Of a DNA stretch of 64,000 bases, positions 18,904 to 29,244 are shown piece by piece. The notes beneath the pieces were generated by a model, which worked only from the letters and a program-made list of their open reading frames with translations, had not been told where the DNA came from and did not search any database. Numbering within the stretch: position 1 is the first letter of the stretch; every line of letters starts with the position of its first letter. Source of the stretch: Paenarthrobacter nicotinovorans (lineage in GTDB: Bacteria > Actinomycetota > Actinomycetes > Actinomycetales > Micrococcaceae); the NCBI RefSeq assembly GCF_021919345.1, contig NZ_CP089293.1:434001-498000 (forward strand). Reading direction: 5' to 3'. The position numbers and the translations under genes are program-made.

Positions 18904-20403
18904 ATGGTGCGCGAGCTTTCACACTACGTAGACGGCCAGAGGGTTGACGGCACATCGGGCCGGTTCAGCGACGTCTACGATCCCTGCACGGGCGAAGTCC
19001 AGGCCAGGCTGCCGCTGGCCAGCGCCGACGAGGTTCGCAACGCCGTCGCAAATGCCGAAAAGGGCCAGCTCGAATGGGCAGCCATGAACCCGCAGCGCCG
19101 GGGACGCATCCTGCTCAAGTTCGTGGACCTCGTCAACGAGAACATGGACGAGCTCGCCAGGCTCCTGTCCTCCGAACACGGCAAAACCTTTGCCGATGCC
19201 AAAGGAGACATCCAGCGCGGCATCGAAGTCGTTGAATTCTCCGCGGGTGCCCCGCATCTGCTCAAGGGCGAGTTCTCGGACAACGCCGGACAGGGGATCG
19301 ACGTCCACTCGCTGCGCCAGCCGTTGGGCGTCGTCGCAGGCATCACGCCGTTCAACTTCCCGGCCATGATCCCGTTGTGGAAGTCGGGCCCTGCGCTCGC
19401 AGCAGGCAACGCCTTCATCCTGAAGCCTTCGGAGCGGGACCCGTCTGTTCCGCTGCGACTGGCCGAGCTGTACAGCGAAGCAGGGGTTCCGAACGGCGTC
19501 TTCAACGTGATCAACGGTGACAAGGAAGCCGTGGACGCACTGATTGAAGATCCGCGTGTCAAGGCCATCGGCTTCGTGGGCTCCACGCCGATCGCCCAGT
19601 ACATCTACGCCACCGCAGCGGCGCATGGCAAGCGCGCACAGTGCTTTGGTGGGGCGAAGAACCACATGGTGATCATGCCCGACGCCGATCTGGACATGGC
19701 AGCCGACGCCCTGATTGGTGCCGGATACGGTTCCGCGGGCGAGCGCTGCATGGCGATTTCCGTTGCCGTGCCGGTGGGTCAGGAAACCGCCGATGCTTTG
19801 GTGGCCAAACTGACCGAGCGCGTCAAGGACCTGAAGGTGGGTCACAGCCTGGACAAGGACTCCGACTTCGGGCCTGTGGTGGCAGCCTCCGCGAAGGAAC
19901 GGATCGAGGGCTACATCCAGTCCGGCGTGGATGAAGGCGCAACGTTGGTCACTGATGGTCGCGGCCTCACCGTGGAAGGCTACGACGGCGGGTTCTGGGT
20001 TGGCCCCACACTCTTCGACAACGTCACCAAGGACATGAAGATCTACAAGGAAGAGATCTTCGGCCCCGTCCTCAGCGTGCTGCGGGCAGCTGACTACGAC
20101 GAAGCGCTGAGGCTCTGCAGCGAGCACGAGTTTGGCAACGGCGTCGCAATCTTCACCCGCGACGGCGACTCCGCACGCGACTTCGCCAGCCGCGTCGAGG
20201 TGGGCATGGTGGGGATCAATGTGCCGATTCCCGTCCCGATTGCCTACTACACCTTCGGTGGCTGGAAGGCCTCCGGGTTTGGCGACCTGAACCAGCACGG
20301 CGCCGACGCTTTCCGCTTCTACACCAAGACCAAGACCGTCACCTCGCGGTGGCCCTCCGGCATCCGCCAGGGCGCCAGCTTCGTGATGCCGGCAGGCAGC
20401 TGA
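18904..20403 (+). CDS. mmsA: Methylmalonate-semialdehyde dehydrogenase (CoA-acylating)
   Basis: A 499-aa aldehyde dehydrogenase-superfamily enzyme. The ATG at 18904 follows AAAGGAG. It converts methylmalonate semialdehyde to propionyl-CoA in valine breakdown. GAKNHMVIMPDADLD and the catalytic-cysteine motif GERCMAIS match MmsA rather than ordinary ALDHs, as does the PFNFPAMIPLW cofactor region. It heads a four-gene operon with 3-hydroxyisobutyryl-CoA hydrolase, mmsB and an enoyl-CoA hydratase. The next gene starts within the stop codon (TGATG). Confidence 0.95.
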   Translation: MVRELSHYVDGQRVDGTSGRFSDVYDPCTGEVQARLPLASADEVRNAVANAEKGQLEWAAMNPQRRGRILLKFVDLVNENMDELARLLSSEHGKTFADAKGDIQRGIEVVEFSAGAPHLLKGEFSDNAGQGIDVHSLRQPLGVVAGITPFNFPAMIPLWKSGPALAAGNAFILKPSERDPSVPLRLAELYSEAGVPNGVFNVINGDKEAVDALIEDPRVKAIGFVGSTPIAQYIYATAAAHGKRAQCFGGAKNHMVIMPDADLDMAADALIGAGYGSAGERCMAISVAVPVGQETADALVAKLTERVKDLKVGHSLDKDSDFGPVVAASAKERIEGYIQSGVDEGATLVTDGRGLTVEGYDGGFWVGPTLFDNVTKDMKIYKEEIFGPVLSVLRAADYDEALRLCSEHEFGNGVAIFTRDGDSARDFASRVEVGMVGINVPIPVPIAYYTFGGWKASGFGDLNQHGADAFRFYTKTKTVTSRWPSGIRQGASFVMPAGS

Positions 20404-21467
20404 TGGGAGATCCGCAGGAGGAAGACGAAGTCCTGTTTGACCGTCGCGGGCACTTGGGGGTTGTCACGCTCAACCGTCCCAAAGCGGTCAACGCCCTGAA
20501 TCACGGCATGGTCAAAGCCATGCTTCAACAACTGGTTGCCTGGGCTGATGACGATTCGGTGCAAACTGTCTTGGTGCGCGGTGCCGGAGACCGTGGGCTG
20601 TGCGCCGGCGGCGACATCGTGGCCATCTACAAGGACATGCTGCACGGCGGCACGGAAACGGCTGCGTTCTGGGCTGACGAGTACCGGCTGAACCTGCTCA
20701 TTTCGCAATACCCCAAGCCCTATGTGGCTTTCATGGATGGGCTGGTTTTGGGCGGGGGCGTTGGCGTTTCGGCCCATGGCTCGGTCCGTGTGGTCACCGA
20801 ACGGACCCGCACCGGGATGCCGGAAACCACCATCGGTTTCGTGCCCGACGTCGGTGGCACGCTCCTGCTGTCCCGCGCACCTGGTGAAGCGGGCACCCAC
20901 GCTGCACTCACCGGCGCCCACCTATCCGGTGGGGATGCCCTGTTCCTTGGGCTCGCCGATCACTTTGTGCCGTCCGACAGCCTCCCCGCGCTGGCAGCAG
21001 CGCTGGAAAGCTCGACGGCGGAGGCCGCCGTCGAGCGCTTTGCGCAAGCCGCGCCGGACTCGGCGCTTGCGGCACAGCGGGGGTGGATCGATCCCGCCTA
21101 CGCGTATGACGACGCGGAGGAAATCGTGCGGAGCCTGCGCGAAGCTGGGGGAGAGGCAGCGTCCGCGGCGGACACGATCGAGGCAAAATCGCCCACGTCC
21201 GTGAAGGTGGCCTTGGAGTCCTTGCGCCGCGTCCGGGGAGTGACGCTGGAGGAAGCGCTGGACCAGGAATACCGTGTGGGGCTGCGTTGCCTGGCCGGGC
21301 CCGATTTCCGGGAGGGCATCCGGGCCCAGGTGGTGGACAAGGACCGCAATCCGCAATGGAAGCCGGCAACCCTCGCGGACGTCCAGGCATCCGACGTCGA
21401 GGGCTACTTTGCGCCGCTCGGCGAACGGGAGTTGGGCCTCGCCGCTTTGGGCGCGAAAACCACATGA
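20403..21467 (+). CDS. 3-hydroxyisobutyryl-CoA hydrolase (crotonase fold)
   Basis: A 354-aa crotonase-superfamily protein; the extra C-terminal length over a 260-aa enoyl-CoA hydratase is typical of 3-hydroxyisobutyryl-CoA hydrolases. Diagnostic motifs are GLCAGGDIVAIY (residues about 62-73), GGGVGVSAHGS, and MPETTIGFVPDVGG. The reaction releases 3-hydroxyisobutyrate from its CoA ester, the substrate of the following mmsB. The ATG overlaps the mmsA stop codon. Confidence 0.9.
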   Translation: MGDPQEEDEVLFDRRGHLGVVTLNRPKAVNALNHGMVKAMLQQLVAWADDDSVQTVLVRGAGDRGLCAGGDIVAIYKDMLHGGTETAAFWADEYRLNLLISQYPKPYVAFMDGLVLGGGVGVSAHGSVRVVTERTRTGMPETTIGFVPDVGGTLLLSRAPGEAGTHAALTGAHLSGGDALFLGLADHFVPSDSLPALAAALESSTAEAAVERFAQAAPDSALAAQRGWIDPAYAYDDAEEIVRSLREAGGEAASAADTIEAKSPTSVKVALESLRRVRGVTLEEALDQEYRVGLRCLAGPDFREGIRAQVVDKDRNPQWKPATLADVQASDVEGYFAPLGERELGLAALGAKTT

Positions 21468-21510
21468 CCTGCAGTCAGCAGCTATTCAGCAGCCAGTCGA
21501 AGGAGACGAC

Positions 21511-22434
21511 ATGACAGAGAACGCAGCATCCGCAACGGGACTCATCGCTTTCCTCGGCCTGGGTCATATGGGCGGACCCATGGCCGCCAACCTGATCAAG
21601 GCCGGCCACCAGGTGATTGGCTATGACCCCGTCCCCGCGGCCGTTGAGGCTGCGGAAGCGCACGGGATTCCCATGGCCGCCTCGGCACACGAGGCTGCAG
21701 CTGAAGCCGCGGTGGTGTTGACCATGCTGCCCAGCAGCAAGCACGTGCTGGATGCGTACCGCGGTGTGGACGGGCCGGGACTGCTTTCCGTCGCCAAGCC
21801 GGACACCTTGTTCCTGGATTGTTCCACCATCAACGTTGACGAGGCCCGGCAGGCCGCCGTCATTGCCTTGGAGGCAGGCCACCGGTCCGTGGACGCGCCG
21901 GTTTCCGGCGGTGTGGTGGGCGCCGAGGCAGGCACGCTGACCTTCATGGTGGGTGCTTTGCCGGAGGACTTCGAAACCGTGAAACCGATCCTTGAACTGA
22001 TGGGGAAGAGGATTGTCCATTGCGGTGACCACGGTGCCGGGCAGGCCGCAAAGGTGTGCAACAACATGATCCTGGGGGTGTCCATGATCGCAGTTGCGGA
22101 AGCCTTCGTACTCGGCGAGAAGCTGGGCCTCACGCACCAGGCGCTGTTCGACGTCGCCTCCAATGCCTCCGGCCAGTGCTGGGCACTGACCACCAACTGC
22201 CCGGTCCCCGGGCCGGTTCCCACCAGCCCCGCCAACCGTGACTACCAGCCCGGGTTCGCCGGCGCTTTGATGGCCAAGGACCTGCGGCTGGCCGTGAACG
22301 CCTTGGAAAGCACAGGCGTTGCCGCCGAGATGGGTCCGCTGGCCTCCCGGATCTACGATGCTTTCGCGGCAGGCGAGGGCGCGGGGAGGGACTTCTCCGG
22401 AATCATCACCGAGATCCGGGACAAATCCGTGTGA
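21511..22434 (+). CDS. mmsB: 3-hydroxyisobutyrate dehydrogenase
   Basis: A 307-aa beta-hydroxyacid dehydrogenase. The ATG at 21511 follows AAGGAGA. The NAD-binding motif is [20 protein letters not shown] (residues about 14-33), the substrate motif [16 protein letters not shown], and the catalytic-lysine motif [12 protein letters not shown]. It oxidises 3-hydroxyisobutyrate to methylmalonate semialdehyde, the mmsA substrate. Gene order mmsA-hydrolase-mmsB-hydratase gives a complete distal valine pathway. Confidence 0.94.
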   Translation: MTENAASATGLIAFLGLGHMGGPMAANLIKAGHQVIGYDPVPAAVEAAEAHGIPMAASAHEAAAEAAVVLTMLPSSKHVLDAYRGVDGPGLLSVAKPDTLFLDCSTINVDEARQAAVIALEAGHRSVDAPVSGGVVGAEAGTLTFMVGALPEDFETVKPILELMGKRIVHCGDHGAGQAAKVCNNMILGVSMIAVAEAFVLGEKLGLTHQALFDVASNASGQCWALTTNCPVPGPVPTSPANRDYQPGFAGALMAKDLRLAVNALESTGVAAEMGPLASRIYDAFAAGEGAGRDFSGIITEIRDKSV

Positions 22435-22477
22435 GAGTTTGAGCTGTGTCCATGAGGGTTTTGATGAGAGGGAGAGC

Positions 22478-23257
22478 ATGACGGAGCAGTACCAGAACAT
22501 TGTGGTGGAACGGCGGGGCAGGGTTGGCTTGGTGACGTTGGACCGGCCGTCGGCGCTGAACGCGCTGAACACTGCTCTCATGAACGAACTCGTGGAAGCC
22601 GTGTCCGCCATGGACACCGATCCCGATGTTGGGGCGGTAGTGATCACGGGATCCGCCAAGGCCTTCGCGGCCGGCGCCGACATCAAGGAAATGTCTTCCA
22701 ACAGCTATATGGAAATGTACGCGGCGGACTGGTTCCGGCACTGGGAGGACCTCACCCGATTGAGGATCCCCGTCATCGCGGCCGTTTCCGGTTTTGCCCT
22801 GGGTGGAGGGTGCGAGCTCGCCATGATGGCTGACTTCATCATCGCCGGTGACAACGCACGGTTCGGCCAGCCCGAAATCAACCTGGGCGTCATTCCGGGC
22901 ATGGGCGGTTCGCAGCGGCTGACACGCGCCGTCGGCAAGGCCAAAGCGATGGACATGGTGCTGACCGGACGGTACATGGATGCTGAAGAGGCTGAGCGTT
23001 CCGGGCTGGTGTCCCGGGTGGTGCCGGCCGCGGAGGTCATTGAGGAAGCCGTCAAAGCAGCCGAAGTCATCGCGTCCAAGTCCAAGCCCGTGGCGATGAT
23101 GGCAAAGGAAGCCGTCAACGCGGCCTTCGAAACCGGGCTGGCGCAAGGGGTACTTTTCGAGCGCAGGATCTTCCACTCGCTCTTCGCCACCGAAGACCAG
23201 AAGGAAGGCATGGCCGCGTTCAGCGGAAAACGGGAGCCGGAGTTCAAGCACCGGTAG
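22478..23257 (+). CDS. Enoyl-CoA hydratase
   Basis: A 259-aa crotonase. The ATG at 22478 follows GAGGGAGAG. Oxyanion-hole motifs are [11 protein letters not shown] (residues about 62-72) and [11 protein letters not shown]. The two catalytic-glutamate regions are present ([10 protein letters not shown] and [17 protein letters not shown]). Last gene of the mms operon, where it would hydrate methacrylyl-CoA to 3-hydroxyisobutyryl-CoA. Broad short-chain activity is equally possible. Confidence 0.92.
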   Translation: MTEQYQNIVVERRGRVGLVTLDRPSALNALNTALMNELVEAVSAMDTDPDVGAVVITGSAKAFAAGADIKEMSSNSYMEMYAADWFRHWEDLTRLRIPVIAAVSGFALGGGCELAMMADFIIAGDNARFGQPEINLGVIPGMGGSQRLTRAVGKAKAMDMVLTGRYMDAEEAERSGLVSRVVPAAEVIEEAVKAAEVIASKSKPVAMMAKEAVNAAFETGLAQGVLFERRIFHSLFATEDQKEGMAAFSGKREPEFKHR

Positions 23258-23306
23258 GAGATCGCTCAAACCGGGCCGGCCGACACGCAGCGGCTGTTCT
23301 CCGCGT

Positions 23307-24008
23307 TTACTTCCGCAATGCAGCGGGGCCCGGCTCACGTTCCATCCCCCGGACCTCCGCCGGGACCAGCGCTGCGTCGAAGAACGCCCGCTCCAGCCGC
23401 ACGGCCTCCCCGAAAGTGGCGGCGACCCGCGCCCGTGCCGCGGCGTCTGAAGGCTCGACGGCGTCGAACTCGTCGCGTAGCCAGGTCACCCATGCGTTGT
23501 ACTCCGGGTTGTTGTGGAGACGGATCCACTCGGCGTGCTTTGCCGAGGTGGGCCACTGAGCGGGGTCGCCGGCGCGGGCTGCCCAATCGCCGTACAGCCA
23601 CTCTGCCACCAGAAGGACCGCCAGGACCTCGGGGTAGGAGCGAGTGCCGAGGGCGCTGCGCATGAGGGCATCGAAGTCGCGGGTCACCCTGTGGAGTGCG
23701 GGCGCCGCGCGATCTGCCTCGGGAACGTCGAGCTCGGCAAAGCAATCCTGGAAGTAGGTGTTCTCATCGGAGGCAAAGCCTCCCAGTACACCGGCGAAGA
23801 CCAACCGGGAGGGCAACGACGGCGCTGAGGCCACCGCTTGGCCCAGCAGGGCTGTGAAGGCATCACAGAACTGATAGTCCTGCACGAGGTAGTGGCGCAG
23901 GTTTTCATCGGGGAGGGAACCGTCCAACAACTGGTCCACGAACGGATGGTTGACGGCGGCGTCCCAGTCCTCGGCGTGCTGGTTCCTGAGTTCATTGGCA
24001 AAGCTCAC
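23307..24008 (-). CDS. TenA/thiaminase II-family protein, TenA_E type
   Basis: A 233-aa helical protein with the TenA signature YLVQDYQFCDAF (residues 40-51) and LAVLLVAEWLYGDW. Bacillus TenA has the nucleophile Cys135 in LLPCYWLYY. Here residue 135 is Ala and the next residue is Glu136. This matches the TenA_E subgroup, in which a glutamate replaces the cysteine site. TenA proteins salvage thiamine breakdown products; TenA_E members can hydrolyse amino- or formylamino-pyrimidines. No thiamine genes or obvious TPP riboswitch are adjacent. Confidence 0.87.
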   Translation of the reverse strand: MSFANELRNQHAEDWDAAVNHPFVDQLLDGSLPDENLRHYLVQDYQFCDAFTALLGQAVASAPSLPSRLVFAGVLGGFASDENTYFQDCFAELDVPEADRAAPALHRVTRDFDALMRSALGTRSYPEVLAVLLVAEWLYGDWAARAGDPAQWPTSAKHAEWIRLHNNPEYNAWVTWLRDEFDAVEPSDAAARARVAATFGEAVRLERAFFDAALVPAEVRGMEREPGPAALRK

Positions 24009-24135
24009 GCTGTTTCCTCCTGAGTTGTCGGCCCTCGGAGCTTAGCAGCGGGGCTCTGCCCCCTCCTCTATGGAGGTCCAAGGCCCCTGCGACTTCCTTC
24101 GTTATATTGTCGGTGCCTGCTGCCAGAGTTGGGAC

Positions 24136-25515
24136 ATGGGGCTGATTGGGGAGAGTGGACCGGGCGCAGCAGTGGCGCTTGGGCGTGGTCGCTCCGCGCC
24201 GGATGCTGGTCAACCGGGCTTCCTTCCGCCCGGTGTCGGCGTACTTCCGGCCAGCACCGTCAGCGCGGACTTGATCGAGCAGTTGCGTGTCCTGGAGGAG
24301 ATGAAGTCAGCCATCTGCGGATTGCAGGCGCGGGTTGCCGTCGCCTTTGACCTTGCCCAGCGCGCCGAACAAGCCGAGGCCAACGTCCCCGCATCGAAGC
24401 GTGGCCAAGGAGTAGGTGCCCAGGTTGCGTTGGCCCGGCGGGAGTCACCGAACCGTGGTTCCCGGCTGCTTGGTTTGGCGAAAGCCCTTGTTATGGAGAT
24501 GCCGCGGACTTTGGCAGCGCTGCAGTCCGGGCAGCTGAATGAGTGGCGGGCCACACTGCTGGTGAAGGAGACTGCGTGTCTGTCTGTTGAGGATCGGTGC
24601 GCAGTGGATGAGGAACTCGCGCCCGATACCGGGACCTTTGCGGGCAAGGGCGACCGGGCGATCATTGCAGCTGCGAAGGCGGCGGCGTATCGACGGGATC
24701 CGAGGTCGGTGGTCGGGCGTGCCAGCCGTGCCGCGGCCGAACGAACCGTGAGCCTGCGTCCTGCGCCGGACACCATGACGTACCTGACCGCGCTGCTTCC
24801 CGTCGCCCAAGGAGTGGCGGTCTACGCAGCCCTGAACAGGGCTGCTGATTCGGCCCGCTGCCACAGTGAACTGGCTGGTGGGGATGCCGTATCTGCCGGG
24901 GTCGTCCCGACACGCGGCCAGCTCATGGCCGATACTCTGGTTGAGCGCGTCACTGGTACCCCGGGCGGAATCTCCGGGATCAATCTGGACCTCGTCATGA
25001 CCGACCGGACCCTTTTTCAGGGCGATAGCGAACCAGCACGCCTCAACGGCTACGGAATCGTCCCTGCCGAGTGGGCCAGATCAATGGTCGCCGAGGGCCA
25101 AGTTGAGCAGGATCAACCTGATCAGAACCATGCCAACGAGCTCACTGTCTGGCTTCGCCGGCTATACACCGCGCCGTCCACGGGAGAGCTGCTTGCCACC
25201 GATTCCAAAGCGCGGCTCTTTACTGGTCGACTTCGGCGATTCATCGGAACCCGCGACGATACCTGCCGGACACCGTATTGCGATGCACCCATCCGGCATA
25301 TCGACCACATTGTGCCTTGGCGTTCCGGAGGCGAGACCAACCTCGCCAACGGCGCAGGACTGTGCGAAGCCTGCAATCACACCAAGGAAAACCCCGGCTG
25401 GTCCGCCAGAGCCATCCACGGTGACGTGCATACGCTCGAAATCAGAACCCCCACAGGACACAGCTACCGGTCAAAGGCCCCGCCACTACCTGGATACCGA
25501 CCATCCAGAACGTAG
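24136..25515 (+). CDS. DUF222/HNH endonuclease-domain protein (13E12 type)
   Basis: About 459 aa from ATG 24136; the frame opens 22 codons earlier. The long N-terminal region is the actinobacterial DUF222 domain. The C-terminal HNH motif reads [19 protein letters not shown], then [18 protein letters not shown], with all expected Cys and His residues. Such genes are multi-copy in actinobacteria and related to the mycobacterial 13E12 repeat family. Cellular function is unknown. Convergent with the MarR gene 33 bp away. Confidence 0.88.
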   Translation: MGLIGESGPGAAVALGRGRSAPDAGQPGFLPPGVGVLPASTVSADLIEQLRVLEEMKSAICGLQARVAVAFDLAQRAEQAEANVPASKRGQGVGAQVALARRESPNRGSRLLGLAKALVMEMPRTLAALQSGQLNEWRATLLVKETACLSVEDRCAVDEELAPDTGTFAGKGDRAIIAAAKAAAYRRDPRSVVGRASRAAAERTVSLRPAPDTMTYLTALLPVAQGVAVYAALNRAADSARCHSELAGGDAVSAGVVPTRGQLMADTLVERVTGTPGGISGINLDLVMTDRTLFQGDSEPARLNGYGIVPAEWARSMVAEGQVEQDQPDQNHANELTVWLRRLYTAPSTGELLATDSKARLFTGRLRRFIGTRDDTCRTPYCDAPIRHIDHIVPWRSGGETNLANGAGLCEACNHTKENPGWSARAIHGDVHTLEIRTPTGHSYRSKAPPLPGYRPSRT

Positions 25516-25547
25516 GGCCCTCATTGCCCTCGGCGTTGACGTGGGCG

Positions 25548-26057
25548 TTATTCTTCCGTGAAGTCTCCGGCATCCCTTCGGAAGGCGCCGAGTACGCGGA
25601 TGAGGTGGTCGACGTCGTCGTCCCCGAAACCCGACTTGCCAAACACCTCCGAGTTGAGAGCCGCCGTCGCCTTTTTCGCGAGGGTGCGGCCCTCAGCAGT
25701 CAGCTCAATGAGCGTGGTGCGGCCGTCAGTGGGGTGCGGTGAACGCGCCACCAGGGCGGCCTTTTCCAAGCGGTCGACGGCGTTGGTCACCGAGGTGGGG
25801 TGCACTTGCAGGAGCGCACTGGCTTTGTTCATGGGCAGCGCGCCGCTGCGGGCGAAACTCAGCAGCGCCAGGAGCTCGTACCTTGCGAACGTCAGCCCGA
25901 ACGGTTTGAGAACGGTTTCGATCCGCGCGAGCAGGATCTGTTGCGTGCGCATGATCGCGGTGATGGCTGCCATGGGCGCGGCGACGTCGCCCCAACCATG
26001 CCGTTCCCAGTTGCGCTGGGCATCGGCGATGGGATCGCGGGGGAGTGGGGTGCCCAT
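25548..26057 (-). CDS. MarR-family transcriptional regulator
   Basis: A 169-aa winged-helix protein with AAGGAGG just before the ATG. The core LTFARYELLALLSFARSG, MNKASALLQVHPTSVTNAVD and the wing SPHPTDGRTTLIELT are classic MarR. It sits 24 bp after the end of the acyl-CoA synthetase frame on the same strand, so they may be co-transcribed. A role in sensing an acyl-CoA or aromatic/fatty acid is inferred from this pairing. Confidence 0.9.
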   Translation of the reverse strand: MGTPLPRDPIADAQRNWERHGWGDVAAPMAAITAIMRTQQILLARIETVLKPFGLTFARYELLALLSFARSGALPMNKASALLQVHPTSVTNAVDRLEKAALVARSPHPTDGRTTLIELTAEGRTLAKKATAALNSEVFGKSGFGDDDVDHLIRVLGAFRRDAGDFTEE

Positions 26058-26081
26058 GGGCCTCCTTGGTTGCTCGGGTGC

Positions 26082-27800
26082 TTAGTCTTTCAGATTCGGG
26101 AACTCTTCTTCGGTGTATTCCACCCCTAAACCTGTGGGAAGCGGACCGTCTCCATGCCGGGCAACTTCCGTTCCCCGGAGCTCCACCCGCCGGATCTTGC
26201 CTGAAATCGTTTTGGGCAATTCGCCGAACTCCAGGCGCCTGATCCGCTTGAAGGGTGCAAGTTGTTCCCTGCAGTATCTAAGGATGTCCTCCGCCACGGC
26301 AGGGCCGGGCTCGTAGCCCGCGGCCAGCACCACAAAAGCTTTCGGCACCGACAATTTCACGGCATCAGGCGAAGGCACGACGGCGGCCTCCGCCACTGCG
26401 GGATGCTCGATCAGGACGCTTTCGAGCTCGAAGGGAGACAACCGGTAGTCGGAGGACTTGAAGACGTCATCATCCCGGCCGACGTAGGTGATCACCCCGT
26501 CGGCGTCCCGGCTGGCCATATCGCCGGTGTGGTAATAGCCGTTGCGGAAGGCATCGGCCGTCTTGGCTGCATCGCCGAAGTAGCCTTTCATCAGCCCCAC
26601 GGGTCTGGGGTCCAAGCGCAGGCAAAGTTCGCCGTCGTCGGCTTCCTCTCCGGTGACCGGGTCCACCAGGACGACGTCGTACCCGGGCAGCGGCCGGCCC
26701 ATGGAACCGATCTTGACCGGCTGGGCGGGGGTGTTGGCGATCTGGACTGTCGATTCGGTTTGGCCGAAGCCGTCGCGGATGGTGACGCCCCAGGCTTGCT
26801 CCACCTGGCCGATGACCTCCGCGTTGAGCGGTTCGCCTGCCGAGACTACCTTCCGTGGCGGGGTGGCCAGCTGGGTGAGGTCGGCCTGGATGAGCATCCG
26901 CCAAACGGTGGGAGGTGCGCAGAAGCTGGTGACGCCCTCCCGGCCCATCTGTTCCATGAGGGCTGCTGCGTCGAAGCGTTCGTAGTTGTAGATGAAGACC
27001 GTAGCCTCGGCGATCCATGGTGTGAAGACGTTGGACCAGGCGTGCTTTGCCCAGCCCGGGGACGCGACGTTCAGGTGCACGTCGCCCGGTTCCAGGCCGA
27101 TCCAGTACATGGTGGAAAGGTGGCCCACTGGGTAGGAAGTGTGGGTGTGCTCCACCAGCTTGGCGCGGGATGTGGTGCCGGACGTGAAGTAGAGCAGAAG
27201 GGTCTCGTCCGCCTTGGTGGGTGCGTCGGGAGTGAAGTCCGTGCCGGCGTCGTAGGAATCCGTGTACTGTTTGGCGTCCGCGTTGGTGCGTTCCGCGCCG
27301 ACCTCAATGAGTTGGTAGTTGCCCTCGACGTCGGCGAACTTGCCGATGTTGGCACTGCCGACCGCCACCCAGGCTGCGCCGCCCCGCTCGACACGGTCCT
27401 GGAGGTCCCTGGCTCCCATGAGCGTGGTGGTGGGGATCATGACGATGCCCAGCTTGATGCCCGCCAGCATGAGTTCCCAGAGCTCCACCTGGTTGCCGAG
27501 CATGATGATCATGTGGTCGCCGCGCCGTACCCCCTGGCCACGGAGCCAAGTGGCGAGCTGTGACGACCTGTCCGACAGTTCCTTGAACGTGCGCCGCGTG
27601 GAGCTGCCGTCCTGCTCCACGATGATGAGCGCGGGCTTGTTGCCCCGTTCCCCGTCCGCTGCGAGTTGGTCGAACCAATCCAAGGCGAAATTGAACTCAT
27701 CGAAGCGGGGCCACTGGAATTCTGCGTGTGCGGTCGCGTAGTCCTCGCGCAATGCCAGCAGCCGGTCGCGGGCCGCACGGAAGTCTTCTGTGACTGTCAT
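26082..27800 (-). CDS. AMP-dependent acyl-CoA synthetase/ligase
   Basis: A 572-aa adenylate-forming enzyme. The ATG at 27800 (MTVTEDFRAARD) follows AAAGGCGGA; an upstream start would add 11 residues without a site. The P-loop-like A3 motif is LYFTSGTTSRAKLVEHTH. Later motifs are GFGQTESTVQ, GYYHTGDMASRD and the catalytic-lysine motif KTISGKIRRVELR. It activates a carboxylic acid to its CoA thioester. The divergent acyl-CoA dehydrogenase and the MarR gene suggest a short beta-oxidation entry module. Substrate unknown; medium-chain or branched acids are likely. Confidence 0.92.
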   Translation of the reverse strand: MTVTEDFRAARDRLLALREDYATAHAEFQWPRFDEFNFALDWFDQLAADGERGNKPALIIVEQDGSSTRRTFKELSDRSSQLATWLRGQGVRRGDHMIIMLGNQVELWELMLAGIKLGIVMIPTTTLMGARDLQDRVERGGAAWVAVGSANIGKFADVEGNYQLIEVGAERTNADAKQYTDSYDAGTDFTPDAPTKADETLLLYFTSGTTSRAKLVEHTHTSYPVGHLSTMYWIGLEPGDVHLNVASPGWAKHAWSNVFTPWIAEATVFIYNYERFDAAALMEQMGREGVTSFCAPPTVWRMLIQADLTQLATPPRKVVSAGEPLNAEVIGQVEQAWGVTIRDGFGQTESTVQIANTPAQPVKIGSMGRPLPGYDVVLVDPVTGEEADDGELCLRLDPRPVGLMKGYFGDAAKTADAFRNGYYHTGDMASRDADGVITYVGRDDDVFKSSDYRLSPFELESVLIEHPAVAEAAVVPSPDAVKLSVPKAFVVLAAGYEPGPAVAEDILRYCREQLAPFKRIRRLEFGELPKTISGKIRRVELRGTEVARHGDGPLPTGLGVEYTEEEFPNLKD

Positions 27801-27932
27801 AGTCCGCCTTTCGCTGTGGGATTGCCAGGGCACCCTTGCCTGGCATCCCGCCTAGTGATCCACATCACCTTGCAATATACTAGGACATCCAAGGGTTTGG
27901 AAGAGCCTTCCGGGACATGACGAAGGGGTCTA

Positions 27933-29150
27933 ATGCTCGAGCAAAAAGCTGCCGGCACCGTTACCAGCGGTCCAGCTTCAGAACGCGTCCTCCCTCCTTA
28001 CCCGGAGGCGGACCTCATGCATGTGGTCGACCTGCTCCCCGACGGGGAACGGGAGCGGTACGTGCAGATCAGGGAGTTCCTGCAGTCACACATCCGTGCA
28101 GCCAGTATCGACTACTGGAACCGGGAAGAATTTCCCTTCGGACTGCTCGCGGAGATGGCGGGGTTCGGGCTGGGCGGGCTGCAAACGGACGGCTCCTCGC
28201 AGCTGTACAAGGGGCTCATGTACACCGAAGTTGCACGCGCCGACGTGTCCCTTTCCGCGTTGGTGGGCATCCACAATGAACTCATCGTCGGCATGATCAA
28301 CGAGCTCGGCTCACCGGAGCAGAAGCGCAAGTGGCTGCCCGGCCTGCAGGCTTTCACCCAGCTGGGCGCCTTCGCGTTGACGGAACCGGACCACGGTTCG
28401 GATATCGCCGGCGGACTCTCGACGACGGCGCGGCGCGACGGCGGCGAATGGGTCATCAGCGGTGCCAAGCGCTGGATCGGGGCCGGCACCATCGCCGACT
28501 TCGCTTTGGTCTGGGCGCGTGATGTTTCCGACGGCCACGTCAAGGGCTTCATTGTTGAAACGGACCGGCCGGGCTATTCCGCGACGAAAATCTCCAACAA
28601 AATCGGCCTGCGCATCATGCAGAACGCCGATATTGTCCTGGAGGAGGTCCGGATCCCGGCGTCGAACCTCCTGCCGGGCGCAACAGAGTTCTCCCGGGCG
28701 AACGATCTCCTGCGGGATTCCCGTGCGTGGGTGGGCTGGCAGGCTGCGGGCATCCAGTTGGCCGCTTTTGATATTGCGCGGTCCTACGCCTTGGAGCGGA
28801 AGCAGTTCGGCAAGGAACTCGCCCGCTTCCAGCTGGTGCAACAGCAGCTCGCCGACATCCTGGGCAACGCCAATGCTTCCCTGTCCATGATGGTTGAACT
28901 GGCGCGGATCCAGCAGGCGGGAAAGCTCCAGATGGTGCAGGCCGCCATGTGCAAGGCCACCACCACACGCCTGGCGCGTTCATCGGTGGCCATGGGCCGG
29001 TCCCTCCTGGGCGGGAACGGAATCACCACCGATTACGAGATGGGAAAGCTGTTCGGTGACGCCGAAATCCTCTACACCTACGAGGGCAGCTACGAGATCA
29101 ACTCGATGATCGTGGCCCGCGCGGTGACGGGGAAGTCGGCGTTCGTCTAA
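27933..29150 (+). CDS. Acyl-CoA dehydrogenase
   Basis: A 405-aa flavoprotein with AAGGGG before ATG 27933. Motifs are FALTEPDHGSDIAGG (FAD/substrate region), RKQFGKELARFQLVQQQLAD and the C-terminal YEGSYEINSMIVAR, containing the glutamate found at the catalytic-base position of glutaryl-CoA/isovaleryl-CoA-type enzymes. Overall closest in style to the glutaryl-CoA dehydrogenase group. Divergent from the acyl-CoA synthetase. A long hairpin follows the stop. Confidence 0.92.
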   Translation: MLEQKAAGTVTSGPASERVLPPYPEADLMHVVDLLPDGERERYVQIREFLQSHIRAASIDYWNREEFPFGLLAEMAGFGLGGLQTDGSSQLYKGLMYTEVARADVSLSALVGIHNELIVGMINELGSPEQKRKWLPGLQAFTQLGAFALTEPDHGSDIAGGLSTTARRDGGEWVISGAKRWIGAGTIADFALVWARDVSDGHVKGFIVETDRPGYSATKISNKIGLRIMQNADIVLEEVRIPASNLLPGATEFSRANDLLRDSRAWVGWQAAGIQLAAFDIARSYALERKQFGKELARFQLVQQQLADILGNANASLSMMVELARIQQAGKLQMVQAAMCKATTTRLARSSVAMGRSLLGGNGITTDYEMGKLFGDAEILYTYEGSYEINSMIVARAVTGKSAFV

Positions 29151-29157
29151 AAGTGGA

Positions 29158-29203
29158 AAGGGCATCCCTTTCGCTGGTGCGGAACCAGCGAAGGGATGCC
29201 CTT
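29158..29203. terminator. Long bidirectional hairpin terminator
   Basis: AAGGGCATCCC...CGCTGGT pairs with ACCAGCG...GGGATGCCCTT, with about 20 bp of stem, one bulged T and a small GCGGA-type loop. It lies between the convergent acyl-CoA dehydrogenase and permease genes and could end both transcripts. The downstream T-run is weak. Confidence 0.7.
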
Positions 29204-29244
29204 ATCGTGCTTGCTATGGGGTGTGATTGCCAGGGGTGTGCTTG

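Noticed and set aside
18919..20298. Minus-strand frame of 459 codons opposite mmsA
   Set aside because: Shadow of a canonical aldehyde dehydrogenase.
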